From Candidatus Binataceae bacterium (GTDB lineage Bacteria; Desulfobacterota; Binatia; Binatales; Binataceae), in the NCBI GenBank assembly GCA_036495685.1, contig DASXMJ010000056.1:1-44802 (forward strand): a stretch of 44,802 nucleotides of DNA, read 5' to 3'. Position numbers and translations under genes: made by a program. Shown piece after piece: positions 32,215 to 40,603 of the stretch; position 1 is the stretch's first letter; each line of letters opens with the position of its first letter. The notes under the pieces were generated by a model. The model was given only the letters and a program-made list of their open reading frames with translations. It made no database searches and had not been told where the DNA came from.

Positions 32215-32610
32215 TCAGGACCCGACGCGCAGTGGACTGATGTTGGGTTCGTAGAGAACCTGGATGACATTGCCATCAGGGTCGCGCAGATAGAACGAAA
32301 CCGACCCGTCGCGATGACGTTTCAACGGATGCACGATATCCAGCTGTTCAGTCTGCGCCCAAGACCAGGCCGATTCGAGATCTGCGATCGTCGATGAGAT
32401 GAAACCCAGGTGATCGAGACGCTGCGCCGATGGATCGCCACCATTGCCGCGATGCAGCGCCAAGTTATCGCAGCCCGAACTCAAATAGGCGTTCTCGGGA
32501 TCTGGCTGCCAGACAATCTTCATGCCGAACACCTGCTGGTAAAAAGCGCTGGCGCGCTCGACATCGCTAACCGTCAGCGCCAGATGGCGCATTCCGTTGT
32601 GCCGGATCAC
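32215..32610 (-). CDS. VOC family metalloenzyme (glyoxalase/dioxygenase fold)
   Basis: A 131-residue vicinal-oxygen-chelate domain with two beta-alpha-beta-beta-beta modules. MRHLALTVSDVERASAFYQQVFGMKIV holds the first metal-binding histidine (LAL preceded by His), LDHLGF the second, and SFYLRDPDGNVIQVLYEP the C-terminal glutamate/glutamine region. Activity may be lactoylglutathione-lyase-like, ring-cleaving or thiol-transfer; sequence alone does not decide. GTG 32610 gives a GTGA overlap with the stop of the methyltransferase and has GAGG seven bases upstream, so I prefer it over the longer frame at 32649 and the ATG at 32592. Confidence 0.82.
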   Translation of the reverse strand: MIRHNGMRHLALTVSDVERASAFYQQVFGMKIVWQPDPENAYLSSGCDNLALHRGNGGDPSAQRLDHLGFISSTIADLESAWSWAQTEQLDIVHPLKRHRDGSVSFYLRDPDGNVIQVLYEPNISPLRVGS

Positions 32611-33248
32611 CGCTGACCCTCGCGCTTTCGATACCCGACCACCGCCCAAATCGGATCAGACGGAGGTTCGGTTGGCGCACTCATGTCGACGACTTCCATA
32701 TTCTCAAAGTTGCCTGACTCCTGAAAGTAGCGCGACACCAGCCGCACGCGATCGAACTCGCCGAGCGAGTGCCAAATCGCGACCGCCTTGGTCGGAAACA
32801 TTCGGTTGGAAAACGAAACGATAAATGGCGCGCCGGGCCTGAGTACCTTCGCCACGCCACGGAATATTTCGATAGGGCGCGTCATGTACTGAATGGAGAC
32901 CGTTACCACGGCGCCATCAAATTCGCCCTCGGCGAATGGAAGTACCGGATTTTGATTGAGATTGTGTATGACAATCTCGGTTAGCGCCGAATTGTCCTCC
33001 ATTTCGGGCCGATTCATCCCTAGACCTACCAACCGCCCAAGACGCATCTCTTCCGGCACGTGGGAGCGCCAGCTGCTCATTAGATCGAGAATAGCGCCGC
33101 CCTGTGGCAGAAGCCGTGCAAAGATCTGTCCGACCTTTTTGATTGCACCTTCGTCGATATGTACGACCAGCCGCGGCTGGCTATAGAACAGCTCATCGTC
33201 GGATTCATCGATGCGACGAAAAAATTCTGGGGGGAAAGTTTCAGCCAT
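32607..33248 (-). CDS. Class I SAM-dependent methyltransferase, atypical motif I
   Basis: A 213-residue methyltransferase-fold protein. Instead of the glycine-rich GxGxG loop it has ILDLMSSWRSHVPEE (about 53-67), a variant known in a group of short methyltransferases. GMNRPEMEDN (about 77-86), FDGAVVTVSIQYMTRPIEIF (about 110-129) and VLRPGAPFIVSFSNRMFP (about 134-151) match the remaining motifs. The substrate is unknown. It is followed by the VOC gene with a 4-base overlap and is divergent from the IclR regulator across an AT-rich gap, which suggests IclR control of this operon. Confidence 0.8.
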   Translation of the reverse strand: MAETFPPEFFRRIDESDDELFYSQPRLVVHIDEGAIKKVGQIFARLLPQGGAILDLMSSWRSHVPEEMRLGRLVGLGMNRPEMEDNSALTEIVIHNLNQNPVLPFAEGEFDGAVVTVSIQYMTRPIEIFRGVAKVLRPGAPFIVSFSNRMFPTKAVAIWHSLGEFDRVRLVSRYFQESGNFENMEVVDMSAPTEPPSDPIWAVVGYRKREGQR

Positions 33249-33340
33249 TTAGGGAGTCCTCTGCCTGCCTGAGACTGGAGATAAAAAATCCTTTATTATC
33301 AGTATATTAGGACAATTTTTTGGCGGCTCTCGGCTTCTCG

Positions 33341-33370
33341 TTGACATGATTCGGACACACTGTCTAAATT
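33341..33370 (+). promoter_or_regulatory. Sigma-70 promoter before the IclR regulator
   Basis: TTGACA (33341-33346) and TAAATT (33365-33370) are separated by 18 bases, in a locally AT-rich stretch (33280-33385) that stands out in this GC-rich window. A short dyad, GACA-CAC-TGTC, sits between them (33354-33364) and could be an operator. It serves the IclR gene at 33436 and lies in the divergent region that also feeds the methyltransferase operon. Confidence 0.55.
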
Positions 33371-33435
33371 AAAACACTTTTACAAAGGCGCCTGCTCCGG
33401 CTTGGGTCTTGTCGCCGCCAAGCGTCCGAAACCCG

Positions 33436-34218
33436 ATGGTCCGACGCGACAAAACCAACTACGTCATCCAGTCCGTCGCACACGCACTGGACGTGCTGGA
33501 ACAGTTTTTTGGTGATGTCGACGAACTGGGAGTCACCGAGTTATCCAAGCGTCTCAAGCTGCACAAAAATAACGTCTTTCGCCTCCTGGCGACGCTAGAA
33601 GCCCGCAGTTATATCGAACAAAACAAGGCAACCGAAAACTATCGACTCGGAATCAAATGCCTGCTGCTCGGTCGCCGCTACATCCATCATATGGGACTAG
33701 TGCGCCAAGCTCGTCCCATCCTCTCAGGTCTCGCACGAAAATGCCGCGAAAGCGCATATGTCGCAATCCTGCGCCGTGACGGGGTGGTTCCGCTCGAAGC
33801 GGCCGAACCGGAAGATCGCGCGGTACGAATCATGCCCCCGGTGGGACTGACGCTCCCGCTGCACTGCACGGCGGCTGGCAAAGTCCATCTCGCGTTCGAT
33901 CCCGAAGAGCAGCTGCGCTCCACGCTGCCCGAACATCAGAAGCGTTTCACCGATCGCACGATCGTCGACCGCATCCAACTGGTTGATCAATTGCAAGCGG
34001 TTGCCCGCGACGGCTATGCCGTCGATACCGGAGAATTTGTCGAGGAAGTTAATTCGGTCGCAGTGCCGATTCGTGACTACACGCGCCTGGTAGTTGGATC
34101 GCTCGCCATCGCGGGACCGGCCTACCGCCTGGCGCCTGAGCGCATAAGCACCGAACTCATTCCCGCGCTGCTCGAAGCGGGCGGGGACGTCTCACGCCGC
34201 CTAGGCTTCAACGAGTAA
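33436..34218 (+). CDS. IclR family transcriptional regulator
   Basis: About 260 residues. The N-terminal winged helix-turn-helix (about 8-70) reads YVIQSVAHALDVLEQF, LGVTELSKRLKLHKNNVFRLLATLEARSYI. The C-terminal ligand-binding domain (about 85-255) has LHCTAAGKVHLAF and GYAVDTGEFVEEVNSVAVPIRD, the usual IclR core, then LVVGSLAIAGPAYRL. Such proteins sense aromatic or carboxylic acids and regulate divergent or nearby catabolic genes. Targets may be the divergent methyltransferase-VOC-AKR genes or the downstream etf genes. The frame opens at TTG 33409; ATG 33436 is the better family match. Confidence 0.88.
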   Translation: MVRRDKTNYVIQSVAHALDVLEQFFGDVDELGVTELSKRLKLHKNNVFRLLATLEARSYIEQNKATENYRLGIKCLLLGRRYIHHMGLVRQARPILSGLARKCRESAYVAILRRDGVVPLEAAEPEDRAVRIMPPVGLTLPLHCTAAGKVHLAFDPEEQLRSTLPEHQKRFTDRTIVDRIQLVDQLQAVARDGYAVDTGEFVEEVNSVAVPIRDYTRLVVGSLAIAGPAYRLAPERISTELIPALLEAGGDVSRRLGFNE

Positions 34219-34436
34219 GAAAATCAGAAGTCCGGCAACTTCGTCGATTTCCGCGGCTTGGCAAACCCGCACCCGCTTGACCGCGGAAATCAGCTTAATC
34301 TGCCGCCTTGCGCTCATCCCTAGAAGTTTGACTGAAATAAAGGCCGCTGTTAGTTTCGTTGCGTTTATCGCTCCCCTCCCGAGCATTCTGTGAGATTCTC
34401 ATAGCCGCATGACCGTATGCGTGGAGTAATACTACC

Positions 34437-35183
34437 GTGAAAATCCTCGTCCCCATCAAACGCGTGCCGGATCCGGCAACTACCATCCGCGTGCTGCCCG
34501 ATGGTTCCGGAATCGCAACCGACAACGTCAAATGGGTCATCAACCCCTTCGACGAAATAGCCATCGAAGAAGCGCTCCGAATCAAGGAGAAGCTGTCGGG
34601 CGAGGTGGTGCTCGCTACCGTCGGTCAATCCGCCTGGCAGGAGCAGCTTCGTACCGGGCTTGCGATGGGCGCCGACCGCGCCATTCTGGTCAAACACGAC
34701 GGCGCGCTGGATTCGCTTGCGATAGCGCGAATTCTTGCCAAGGTAATCAGCGACGAAAAGCCGGAGCTGGTGCTGCTCGGCAAGCAGGCGATTGATGACG
34801 ACTCGAACCAGGTCGGCCAGATGCTGGCCGAGAAGCTCGGATGGCCGCAGGCAACCTTCGCCTCCAAGGTCGAGTTCGCCGACCAGAAGGTCACCGTCAC
34901 GCGTGAAGTCGATGGCGGCCTGGAAGCGATCGCGTTCAACCTCCCCGCCGTGATTACTACCGACCTGCGCCTCAACGAACCGCGCTATGCGTCGCTGCCG
35001 GGAATCATGAAGGCGCGCAAAAAAGAACTCAAGGAAGTTCCCGCAGAGAGCCTCGGTGTTGACCTCGCGGCGAAGCTCAAGGTGAAGACCCTGGCGGCGC
35101 CACCAAAGCGGCAGGCCGGAAAGAAAGTGGGCTCGGTGCAGGAATTGGTGCAGGTCCTTCATACCGAGGCCAAGGTGATCTGA
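34437..35183 (+). CDS. etfB: Electron transfer flavoprotein beta subunit
   Basis: A 248-residue FixA/EtfB protein. It has MKILVPIKRVPDP and WVINPFDEIAIEEALRIKEK at the N-terminus, LLGKQAIDDDSNQVGQMLAE (about 112-131) binding AMP, and the C-terminal RYASLPGIMKARKK, the recognition loop region that docks acyl-CoA dehydrogenases. EtfAB carries electrons from acyl-CoA and other dehydrogenases to the quinone pool through ETF:quinone oxidoreductase, not found in this window. The start is GTG with GGAG about 11 bases upstream. The C-terminal part (after about residue 215) is Lys/Ala-rich. etfA follows after 74 bases. Confidence 0.95.
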   Translation: MKILVPIKRVPDPATTIRVLPDGSGIATDNVKWVINPFDEIAIEEALRIKEKLSGEVVLATVGQSAWQEQLRTGLAMGADRAILVKHDGALDSLAIARILAKVISDEKPELVLLGKQAIDDDSNQVGQMLAEKLGWPQATFASKVEFADQKVTVTREVDGGLEAIAFNLPAVITTDLRLNEPRYASLPGIMKARKKELKEVPAESLGVDLAAKLKVKTLAAPPKRQAGKKVGSVQELVQVLHTEAKVI

Positions 35184-35257
35184 AAATCGCGACGAGTTTT
35201 CTAATCGTCCGCACGCGACCCTCGCGCGGCGCGCAGCGGGCAGCGGAGTGAATACCA

Positions 35258-36232
35258 ATGGGTGACGTGCTTATTTTCGCGGAACATCAGGGGAGCCATT
35301 TCCCCAAGACAACTTTGACCGCCGTGCACGCGGGTCTCGAACTGGCGAGGAAGCGCGGCGGACAAGCGATCGCCGTGGTTGCCGGCGACGCGCCGGAAGC
35401 TCTGGCCGCCGAAATCGCCAAGTACGGCGTCGCCAAGGCGATCGCGCTGACCCACGCGAATCTGAAAAACTACCTCGCCGATGCACACGCGGCGGCGCTC
35501 GCCGCTCTGATCAAGCAAACCGGTGCGGAATTCCTGCTCGCAACCGCGACCGCGATGGGCAAAGATCTGCTACCCCGACTCGCGGCGCGTCTCGACGCGC
35601 CCATGGCTTCGGAAATCACCGCGATCAACGACGATGGCACCTATGTGCGCCCGATGTACGCGGGAAACGCGATGGCCACCATCGAGCTCGACGGCCCGGT
35701 TAAAGTCATTACGGTTCGTGGCACAGCCTTCGATGCAGCCAAGCCGGGCTCGAGCCCGGCCCCGGTCGAGAAGGTCGATGCGGAAATCGACGCGGCCGCG
35801 GCCAAGACCCAATTCGTTTCCTTCAATCAGACCAAAAGCGATCGTCCGCAGCTTACCGAAGCTCGCATTGTCGTGTCTGGCGGCCGCGGGCTTAAGTCCG
35901 GCGACAATTTCAAGACCGTACTCGAACCGCTGGTCGATGAGATGGGCGCCGCGATGGGCGCATCGCGCGCCGCCGTGGACGCGGGCTTTGTGCCCAACGA
36001 TCTGCAGGTAGGGCAGACCGGCAAGGTAGTCGCGCCGGAGTTGTATGTCGCGGTCGGAATCTCCGGGGCAATTCAGCATCTGGCCGGGATGAAGGACTCC
36101 AAGATAATCGTTGCCATCAACAAGGACGAAGAAGCCCCCATCTTCAATGTCGCCGACTATGGCCTGGTCGCGGACCTGTTCAAGGCGGTCCCTGAAATGG
36201 CCGAAGAAATGAAAAAACTGAAGCACTCGTAG
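35258..36232 (+). CDS. etfA: Electron transfer flavoprotein alpha subunit
   Basis: A 324-residue EtfA/FixB protein. N-terminal domain I ends near residue 185. The FAD domain reads [15 protein letters not shown] (about 205-219), [46 protein letters not shown] (about 233-278) and [22 protein letters not shown] (about 283-304), the canonical FAD-binding signature. It pairs with EtfB encoded upstream. This looks like an ordinary (non-bifurcating) ETF of respiratory fatty acid or aromatic acid oxidation, fitting the other acyl-CoA genes here. GGAG lies nine bases before the ATG. Confidence 0.95.
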   Translation: MGDVLIFAEHQGSHFPKTTLTAVHAGLELARKRGGQAIAVVAGDAPEALAAEIAKYGVAKAIALTHANLKNYLADAHAAALAALIKQTGAEFLLATATAMGKDLLPRLAARLDAPMASEITAINDDGTYVRPMYAGNAMATIELDGPVKVITVRGTAFDAAKPGSSPAPVEKVDAEIDAAAAKTQFVSFNQTKSDRPQLTEARIVVSGGRGLKSGDNFKTVLEPLVDEMGAAMGASRAAVDAGFVPNDLQVGQTGKVVAPELYVAVGISGAIQHLAGMKDSKIIVAINKDEEAPIFNVADYGLVADLFKAVPEMAEEMKKLKHS

Positions 36233-36412
36233 GCGTCAGTGCGCGATAATTCCCTTTGACCCTTGCCGGGGTATGGGGAGACAGACGGGTTCCGAAAAAG
36301 GGACGACCCCCTCGGCGGCGAATTTCTCCACTTCGTGCGACCGTGGCTCGATTATCGGCGGCTTGCCACGCTTGGCGCGCGGTAGTAATCCGCAGCTACC
36401 GGGAGGGCTTCC

Positions 36413-37378
36413 ATGACCGACCTGCAACACCACTTCGTCACTACCAACGGCATCAAGCTGCACTACGTTGAGCAGGGCTCGGGTCCGCTCGTCGTGATGT
36501 GCCACGGCTGGCCCGAATCCTGGTACTCGTGGCGCCACCAGATTCCCGCGCTTGCCGCGGCGGGCTTTCGGGCGGTGGCGCCCGATCAGCGTGGTTATGG
36601 ACAAACCGAAGCACCCGAGGCGATCGATTCCTACAACATCCTCAATCTGGTGGGCGACATTGTCGGGCTGGTCAACGGGCTCGGAGAGTCGCGGGCGATC
36701 GTCGTGGGCCACGATTGGGGCGCGCCGGTGGCGTGGTATTCGTCACTACTCCGTCCTGACATCTTTCACGCATGCGCGCTGCTCAGCGTACCGTACGTTC
36801 CGCGAAGTTCGATTCGCCCGAGTATTCAATGGAAGGCGCTCGAAGGAACCGACAAGCATTTTTATCAGAACTATTTCCAGGAGCCGGGACGAGTTGAAAA
36901 GGAACTCGATGCGGACCCGCGCCGCTCAATGGCGATGATGCTGTACGGCGCGTCTGGCGATCCGCCCCCCGAGGAGCGCTGGCAGTTCCTGTTTCCGCGC
37001 AGTAAGAAGTTCATCGAATCTGGAGTCGCGCCGAAGAAGTTGCCGCCGTGGTTAACGGAAGCGGACCTGGAGTTTTTCGCCGGGGAGTTCAAGCGCGCGG
37101 GCTTTCGCGGCGGTATCAACTGGTATCGCAACTTCGATCGCAACTGGGAGCTGACGGGATTTCTCGATGGGGCAAAGCTTCTCCAGCCCTCAGTGTTCGC
37201 GGCCGGCGAGCACGACGTGGTAATCGCGATGATGGGAGGCGACCCGAGTAAAATAATCGCGGCTTCGATGCCCAATTGCCGCAGGCAAGTGATCATTCCC
37301 GGTGCGGGCCACTGGATTCAGCAGGAGCGTCCCCAGCAGATCAACCAGCTGCTGGTGGAATTCGCCAAGGGTCTGTGA
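36413..37378 (+). CDS. Alpha/beta hydrolase, epoxide-hydrolase-like
   Basis: A 321-residue alpha/beta-hydrolase. HGWPESW (31-37) forms the oxyanion motif, GHDWGA holds nucleophile Asp101, and GAGHWIQQERP near the C-terminus supplies the catalytic histidine. The Asp nucleophile, the HGWPES motif and cap-domain tyrosines (YQNYF about 151-155; NWYRNF about 237-242) point to epoxide hydrolase rather than haloalkane dehalogenase. It converts epoxides to diols. GGGAGG at 36401-36406 is a strong ribosome binding site. The next gene starts 15 bases after the stop, so a three-gene run is likely. Confidence 0.88.
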   Translation: MTDLQHHFVTTNGIKLHYVEQGSGPLVVMCHGWPESWYSWRHQIPALAAAGFRAVAPDQRGYGQTEAPEAIDSYNILNLVGDIVGLVNGLGESRAIVVGHDWGAPVAWYSSLLRPDIFHACALLSVPYVPRSSIRPSIQWKALEGTDKHFYQNYFQEPGRVEKELDADPRRSMAMMLYGASGDPPPEERWQFLFPRSKKFIESGVAPKKLPPWLTEADLEFFAGEFKRAGFRGGINWYRNFDRNWELTGFLDGAKLLQPSVFAAGEHDVVIAMMGGDPSKIIAASMPNCRRQVIIPGAGHWIQQERPQQINQLLVEFAKGL

Positions 37379-37393
37379 CGATGGGGGTGCTGG

Positions 37394-37999
37394 TTGCCGC
37401 TTAACAGCCAAATCCTGCTGGTACGCCACGGGCGTCCGAATCTCGCGTGGCCACGCAGATGCCGTCATCGCGAGTTCAAGAGCTGGATGGCCGATTACGA
37501 CGCGGCGGAACTCGACCCCGCCAGTCCTCCTCCGCCAAAGCTGATCGAAATTGCCAGCGGCTCAGCCCTGTTCCTCTCGAGCAATCGGCCGCGCTCCTAT
37601 CAGTCGGCGTTGCGCCTTGCGCGAGGCCATCCGGTGGTGCAGCTCACGGAACTCGACGAGGTCCCGCTTCCTCATCTGCCGATCCCGATGATCGAATTGC
37701 CCACCGAAGTGTGGGTCATGCTGACTCGCATTTCCCACGTCGCCGGTTACGCCGGCAGAGCCGAATCGATTGACGAGGCCCGGGCGCGCTCGCGCCGCGC
37801 CGCCGGGCGTCTGGCCGAGTACGCATCGAGCAATCACAAGGTTGCGGTGGTCGCGCACGGCACGATCAATTGGCTAATCGGTCGCCACCTCAAGCGCCAG
37901 GGATGGCGCGTGCAGCGGCGTGGAGCGACCGGCGGCTATTGGCACTGGCGCCTGTTCGGTCTTGGCAACGGCAACGGAAAACGGCCACAGAGCGGGTGA
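37394..37999 (+). CDS. Histidine phosphatase family protein
   Basis: A 201-residue phosphoglycerate-mutase-like protein. The phosphohistidine motif is ILLVRHGRPN (Arg11-His12), the second arginine is in SSNRPRSYQSALRL (about 61-74), and the second histidine in VAVVAHGTINWLIGRHL (about 149-165). The acceptor glutamate may lie in LTELDEVPLP. Substrate unknown; relatives act on small phosphates, phosphoproteins or phosphohistidine. The start is TTG 37394 with a G-rich stretch upstream; no ATG is in place. Its stop is immediately followed by the ATG of the methyltransferase. Confidence 0.82.
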   Translation: MPLNSQILLVRHGRPNLAWPRRCRHREFKSWMADYDAAELDPASPPPPKLIEIASGSALFLSSNRPRSYQSALRLARGHPVVQLTELDEVPLPHLPIPMIELPTEVWVMLTRISHVAGYAGRAESIDEARARSRRAAGRLAEYASSNHKVAVVAHGTINWLIGRHLKRQGWRVQRRGATGGYWHWRLFGLGNGNGKRPQSG

Positions 38000-38776
38000 A
38001 TGCCAAATCCGGCGCGTCGTTTCTACGACCGACTCGCGCGCGATTACCATCTCATTTATGCGGACTGGAATGCGGCTATCGAATCGCAGTCGCGCGCGAT
38101 CGATCGGATCGTGCGCAGCGAGGTTGCAGCGCCGCCGCTGGCCCTGCTCGATTGCGCGTGCGGAATCGGTACCCAGGCGATCGGTCTTGCCCTCCGCGGG
38201 TACCGGCTTCACGCAACCGACCTGAGCAGACCCGCCCTGCAGCGGGCGCGCCGCGAAGCACGCTCGCGAGGAGCACAACTCACCTTCGCGCAAGCGGACC
38301 TTCGCGACCTCGGCCGCAGCGTCGCTAGCACATTCGACGTCGTGATTTGCTGCGACAACTCGCTCGCACACATGATGACGGCCCGCGATCTGGCTCGCGC
38401 GGCCCGGAGCATCAGGGGGCGGCTCAAACCGAGCGGGCTATTCATCGCATCGATTCGCGACTACGACCGCATCCTGCGAGAGCACCCCACATTCACTCCC
38501 CAAGCGCTCTGCACCGCTACCGGCGACCTGCGCCTGGCATTCCAGCATTAGAATTGGCATGGGGATGGCCGGACCTACGATCAGCATTTGTTCATCGTGC
38601 GCGGGCGCGGCGACCGGTGGACGATTCGCCACTACCAGGGCCTGTCTCATGCACTCCTGCGCAGCGAGCTCAGTGAACATCTTCGCCGGGTTGGCCTGAG
38701 AAAGGTCAAGTGGCTGTTGCCAGCGCAGACTGGTTACTATCAGCCAATCGTTATCGCGCGCACCGTTGCGGGATAG
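38000..38776 (+). pseudogene. Class I SAM methyltransferase interrupted by an in-frame TAG
   Basis: The frame from ATG 38000 encodes a methyltransferase (ARRFYDRLARDYHLIYADW, then motif I LLDCACGIGTQAIGLALRG, VVICCDNSLAHMM, GLFIASIRDYD). It stops at TAG 38549-38551 (183 residues). Exactly the same frame continues without gap to TAG 38774 with NWHGDGRTYDQHLFIVRGRG, HYQGLSHALLRSEL and LLPAQTGYYQPIVIAR, which is the normal C-terminal part of this family. At the stop the text is AFQH-stop-NW; relatives have a W-x-W there, so TGG to TAG is the simplest reading. Restored length is 258 residues, normal for the group. It may be a pseudogene, a sequencing error or a readthrough gene. An alternative TTG at 38588 could start a 62-residue fragment, which is unlikely to work alone. 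Confidence 0.8.
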
Positions 38777-39023
38777 AGTACCGTTCTTCGCGGTCGATCG
38801 TAGAGCCAAGTGAGGCAGGCGAGGCGCGCGCATTCCTCTCTTCCGAGCTAACCTCCTCCTAGATTGACCCTCTGCGCCCCAACGATTACCTTTTGGAATA
38901 TCCATTTCCGAGAGAGGCCACCGGGTGTGCGGAAGTAACTGCTTCTAGTGTCGTTGATTGCGACGTTCGGCGCCCAGCGCCGGCGCGATGGCGCCGCTGT
39001 GCGCCTAATCCTGGAGCAGTTAC

Positions 39024-40529
39024 ATGTTCGTGCATTTGGTCGATCTTTCATTCTCGTACGCCGATTCCGTTCCGATCCTTCGTGACGTAAACATCCAGCT
39101 TGCGCCTGGATGGATTGGCGTCGTCGGCGCCAATGGGGCCGGCAAGACCACGCTGCTGCGTTTGATTACCGGCGAGGTTAGGCCGACAGCCGGCCACGTT
39201 CGTCTCGATCCGCCATCCTCATCGCTCGCGATTTGCGCGCAGACGGTCGAGACGCTTACGCGAGCGATCGAAAAGCTCGCCGCCGCGACCGATCGTGTTT
39301 CGCGCCGCGTCCATGGCGAATTGGCGCTCGATCCGGGCGCCCTTCCACGCTGGCCAACCCTCTCGCCGGGCGAGCGCAAGCGCTGGCAGGTCGGAGCCGC
39401 GCTTGCTGCGCAGCCGTCGATACTGATTCTCGACGAGCCGACCGATCATCTCGACGCCGACGCCCGCGAACTGTTGCTTGCAGCGCTGGTTCGCTTCCGT
39501 GGGATCGGAATAGTCGTCTCGCACGACCGCACCCTGCTGGAACACCTGACGACCTATACGATCAGGGTTCACGGCGGTTCGGCGCACATGGTGCGCGGTC
39601 CTTATGGTGATGCGAAGCGCGCTTGGGAAGCCGACGAGCGCGAACGTCACCATCAGTACGAGCGACTCAAGGAAAAACAAGCGACGCTGAAACGGCGCCT
39701 GGGTGACAAACGGCGATTGGCGATTTCGGCCGAGTCGCAATGGAACGCCGGTGCAGCGCAGCGGATGAAGGGGCCGCGCGATCATGACGCGACCAGCATG
39801 ATGGCACGCGGGAAAGCGGAGATGGCGTCGAGTCGGCTCTCGCGCGATGCCGCCGTCCTGCGCAGGAGCATCGACCGCGTCTCGGCGAATATCGAAGCAT
39901 TCAGGTTTGTGAAGGAGAAAGGGCGCGCGGTATTTGTTGACTACGGGGCCGCCCCGGCCAGCCGCCTCTTCGTTCTCGACACCGCCGCACTCTGCGCCGG
40001 TGAGGAAGCGCTGCTGACCGAAGTTCATCTGGTCGTGAATCGTGACAGTAAGATCCGCGTCGCGGGTATCAACGGCGCGGGCAAGACCACCCTGCTCAAC
40101 GCGTTGGTCGCCGCCTCCCATCTGCCCGCCGATCGCATTCTCCATTTGCCGCAGGAGCTGACCCGTGAGGATGGCATCGCGATTCTGGACTCGATACGCG
40201 TTCTGCCTCCCGCGCCACGCTCGCGAGTGCTTGCCCTCGCCGCCGCTCTGGGCCTGGATCCCGCCCGCGTGCTTGCCTCGCCGTCGCCATCCCCCGGCGA
40301 AGCGCGCAAACTGGCACTGGCCGACGGGCTCGGCCGACAAGTGTGGGCGTGCGTGCTCGATGAACCGACCAACCACCTCGATATGCCGGCCATCGAACGT
40401 CTGGAGGAGGCTCTCGCTGAATATCCCGGGGCTCTGGTGATGGTGACGCACGACGAACCGCTGGCAAGACGCGTCACGCGTGAGGAATGGCGAGTGGACT
40501 CGGGCCAGGTGAGGGTCCGCTCCCACTGA
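39024..40529 (+). CDS. ABC-F family ATPase
   Basis: A 501-residue soluble protein with two ATP-binding cassettes and no membrane domain. Cassette 1: Walker A GANGAGKT (35-42), signature LSPGE (113-117), Walker B ILDEPTDHLD. The linker (about 195-300) is charged, helical and typical of the ribosome-entering arm. Cassette 2: Walker A GINGAGKT (348-355), signature SPSPGE (421-426), Walker B VLDEPTNHLD (444-453). ABC-F proteins act at the ribosomal E site in translation control or antibiotic resistance. Both signatures have SPGE in place of SGGQ. GGAG seven bases before the ATG fixes the start. The 247-base upstream gap holds strong GC dyads and might be a regulatory leader. Confidence 0.87.
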   Translation: MFVHLVDLSFSYADSVPILRDVNIQLAPGWIGVVGANGAGKTTLLRLITGEVRPTAGHVRLDPPSSSLAICAQTVETLTRAIEKLAAATDRVSRRVHGELALDPGALPRWPTLSPGERKRWQVGAALAAQPSILILDEPTDHLDADARELLLAALVRFRGIGIVVSHDRTLLEHLTTYTIRVHGGSAHMVRGPYGDAKRAWEADERERHHQYERLKEKQATLKRRLGDKRRLAISAESQWNAGAAQRMKGPRDHDATSMMARGKAEMASSRLSRDAAVLRRSIDRVSANIEAFRFVKEKGRAVFVDYGAAPASRLFVLDTAALCAGEEALLTEVHLVVNRDSKIRVAGINGAGKTTLLNALVAASHLPADRILHLPQELTREDGIAILDSIRVLPPAPRSRVLALAAALGLDPARVLASPSPSPGEARKLALADGLGRQVWACVLDEPTNHLDMPAIERLEEALAEYPGALVMVTHDEPLARRVTREEWRVDSGQVRVRSH

Positions 40530-40603
40530 CGGCGGCAAAGGGGGGGCTGTGGATTATCCGCACTGCCTATCGGGCGCCGAGGGAGTAAACTCTGCGCTCA
40601 GCA

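Noticed and set aside
38549-38551. TAG in the methyltransferase as a pyrrolysine codon
   Set aside because: Pyrrolysine occurs in corrinoid methylamine methyltransferases, which are unrelated to this class I SAM fold; a W codon fits the column, and no pylT/pylS genes are seen.
39219-40538. A 439-codon open frame on the minus strand across the ABC-F gene
   Set aside because: It is antisense to a gene with complete ABC motifs, has no family-like segments and arises from GC-rich codon bias.
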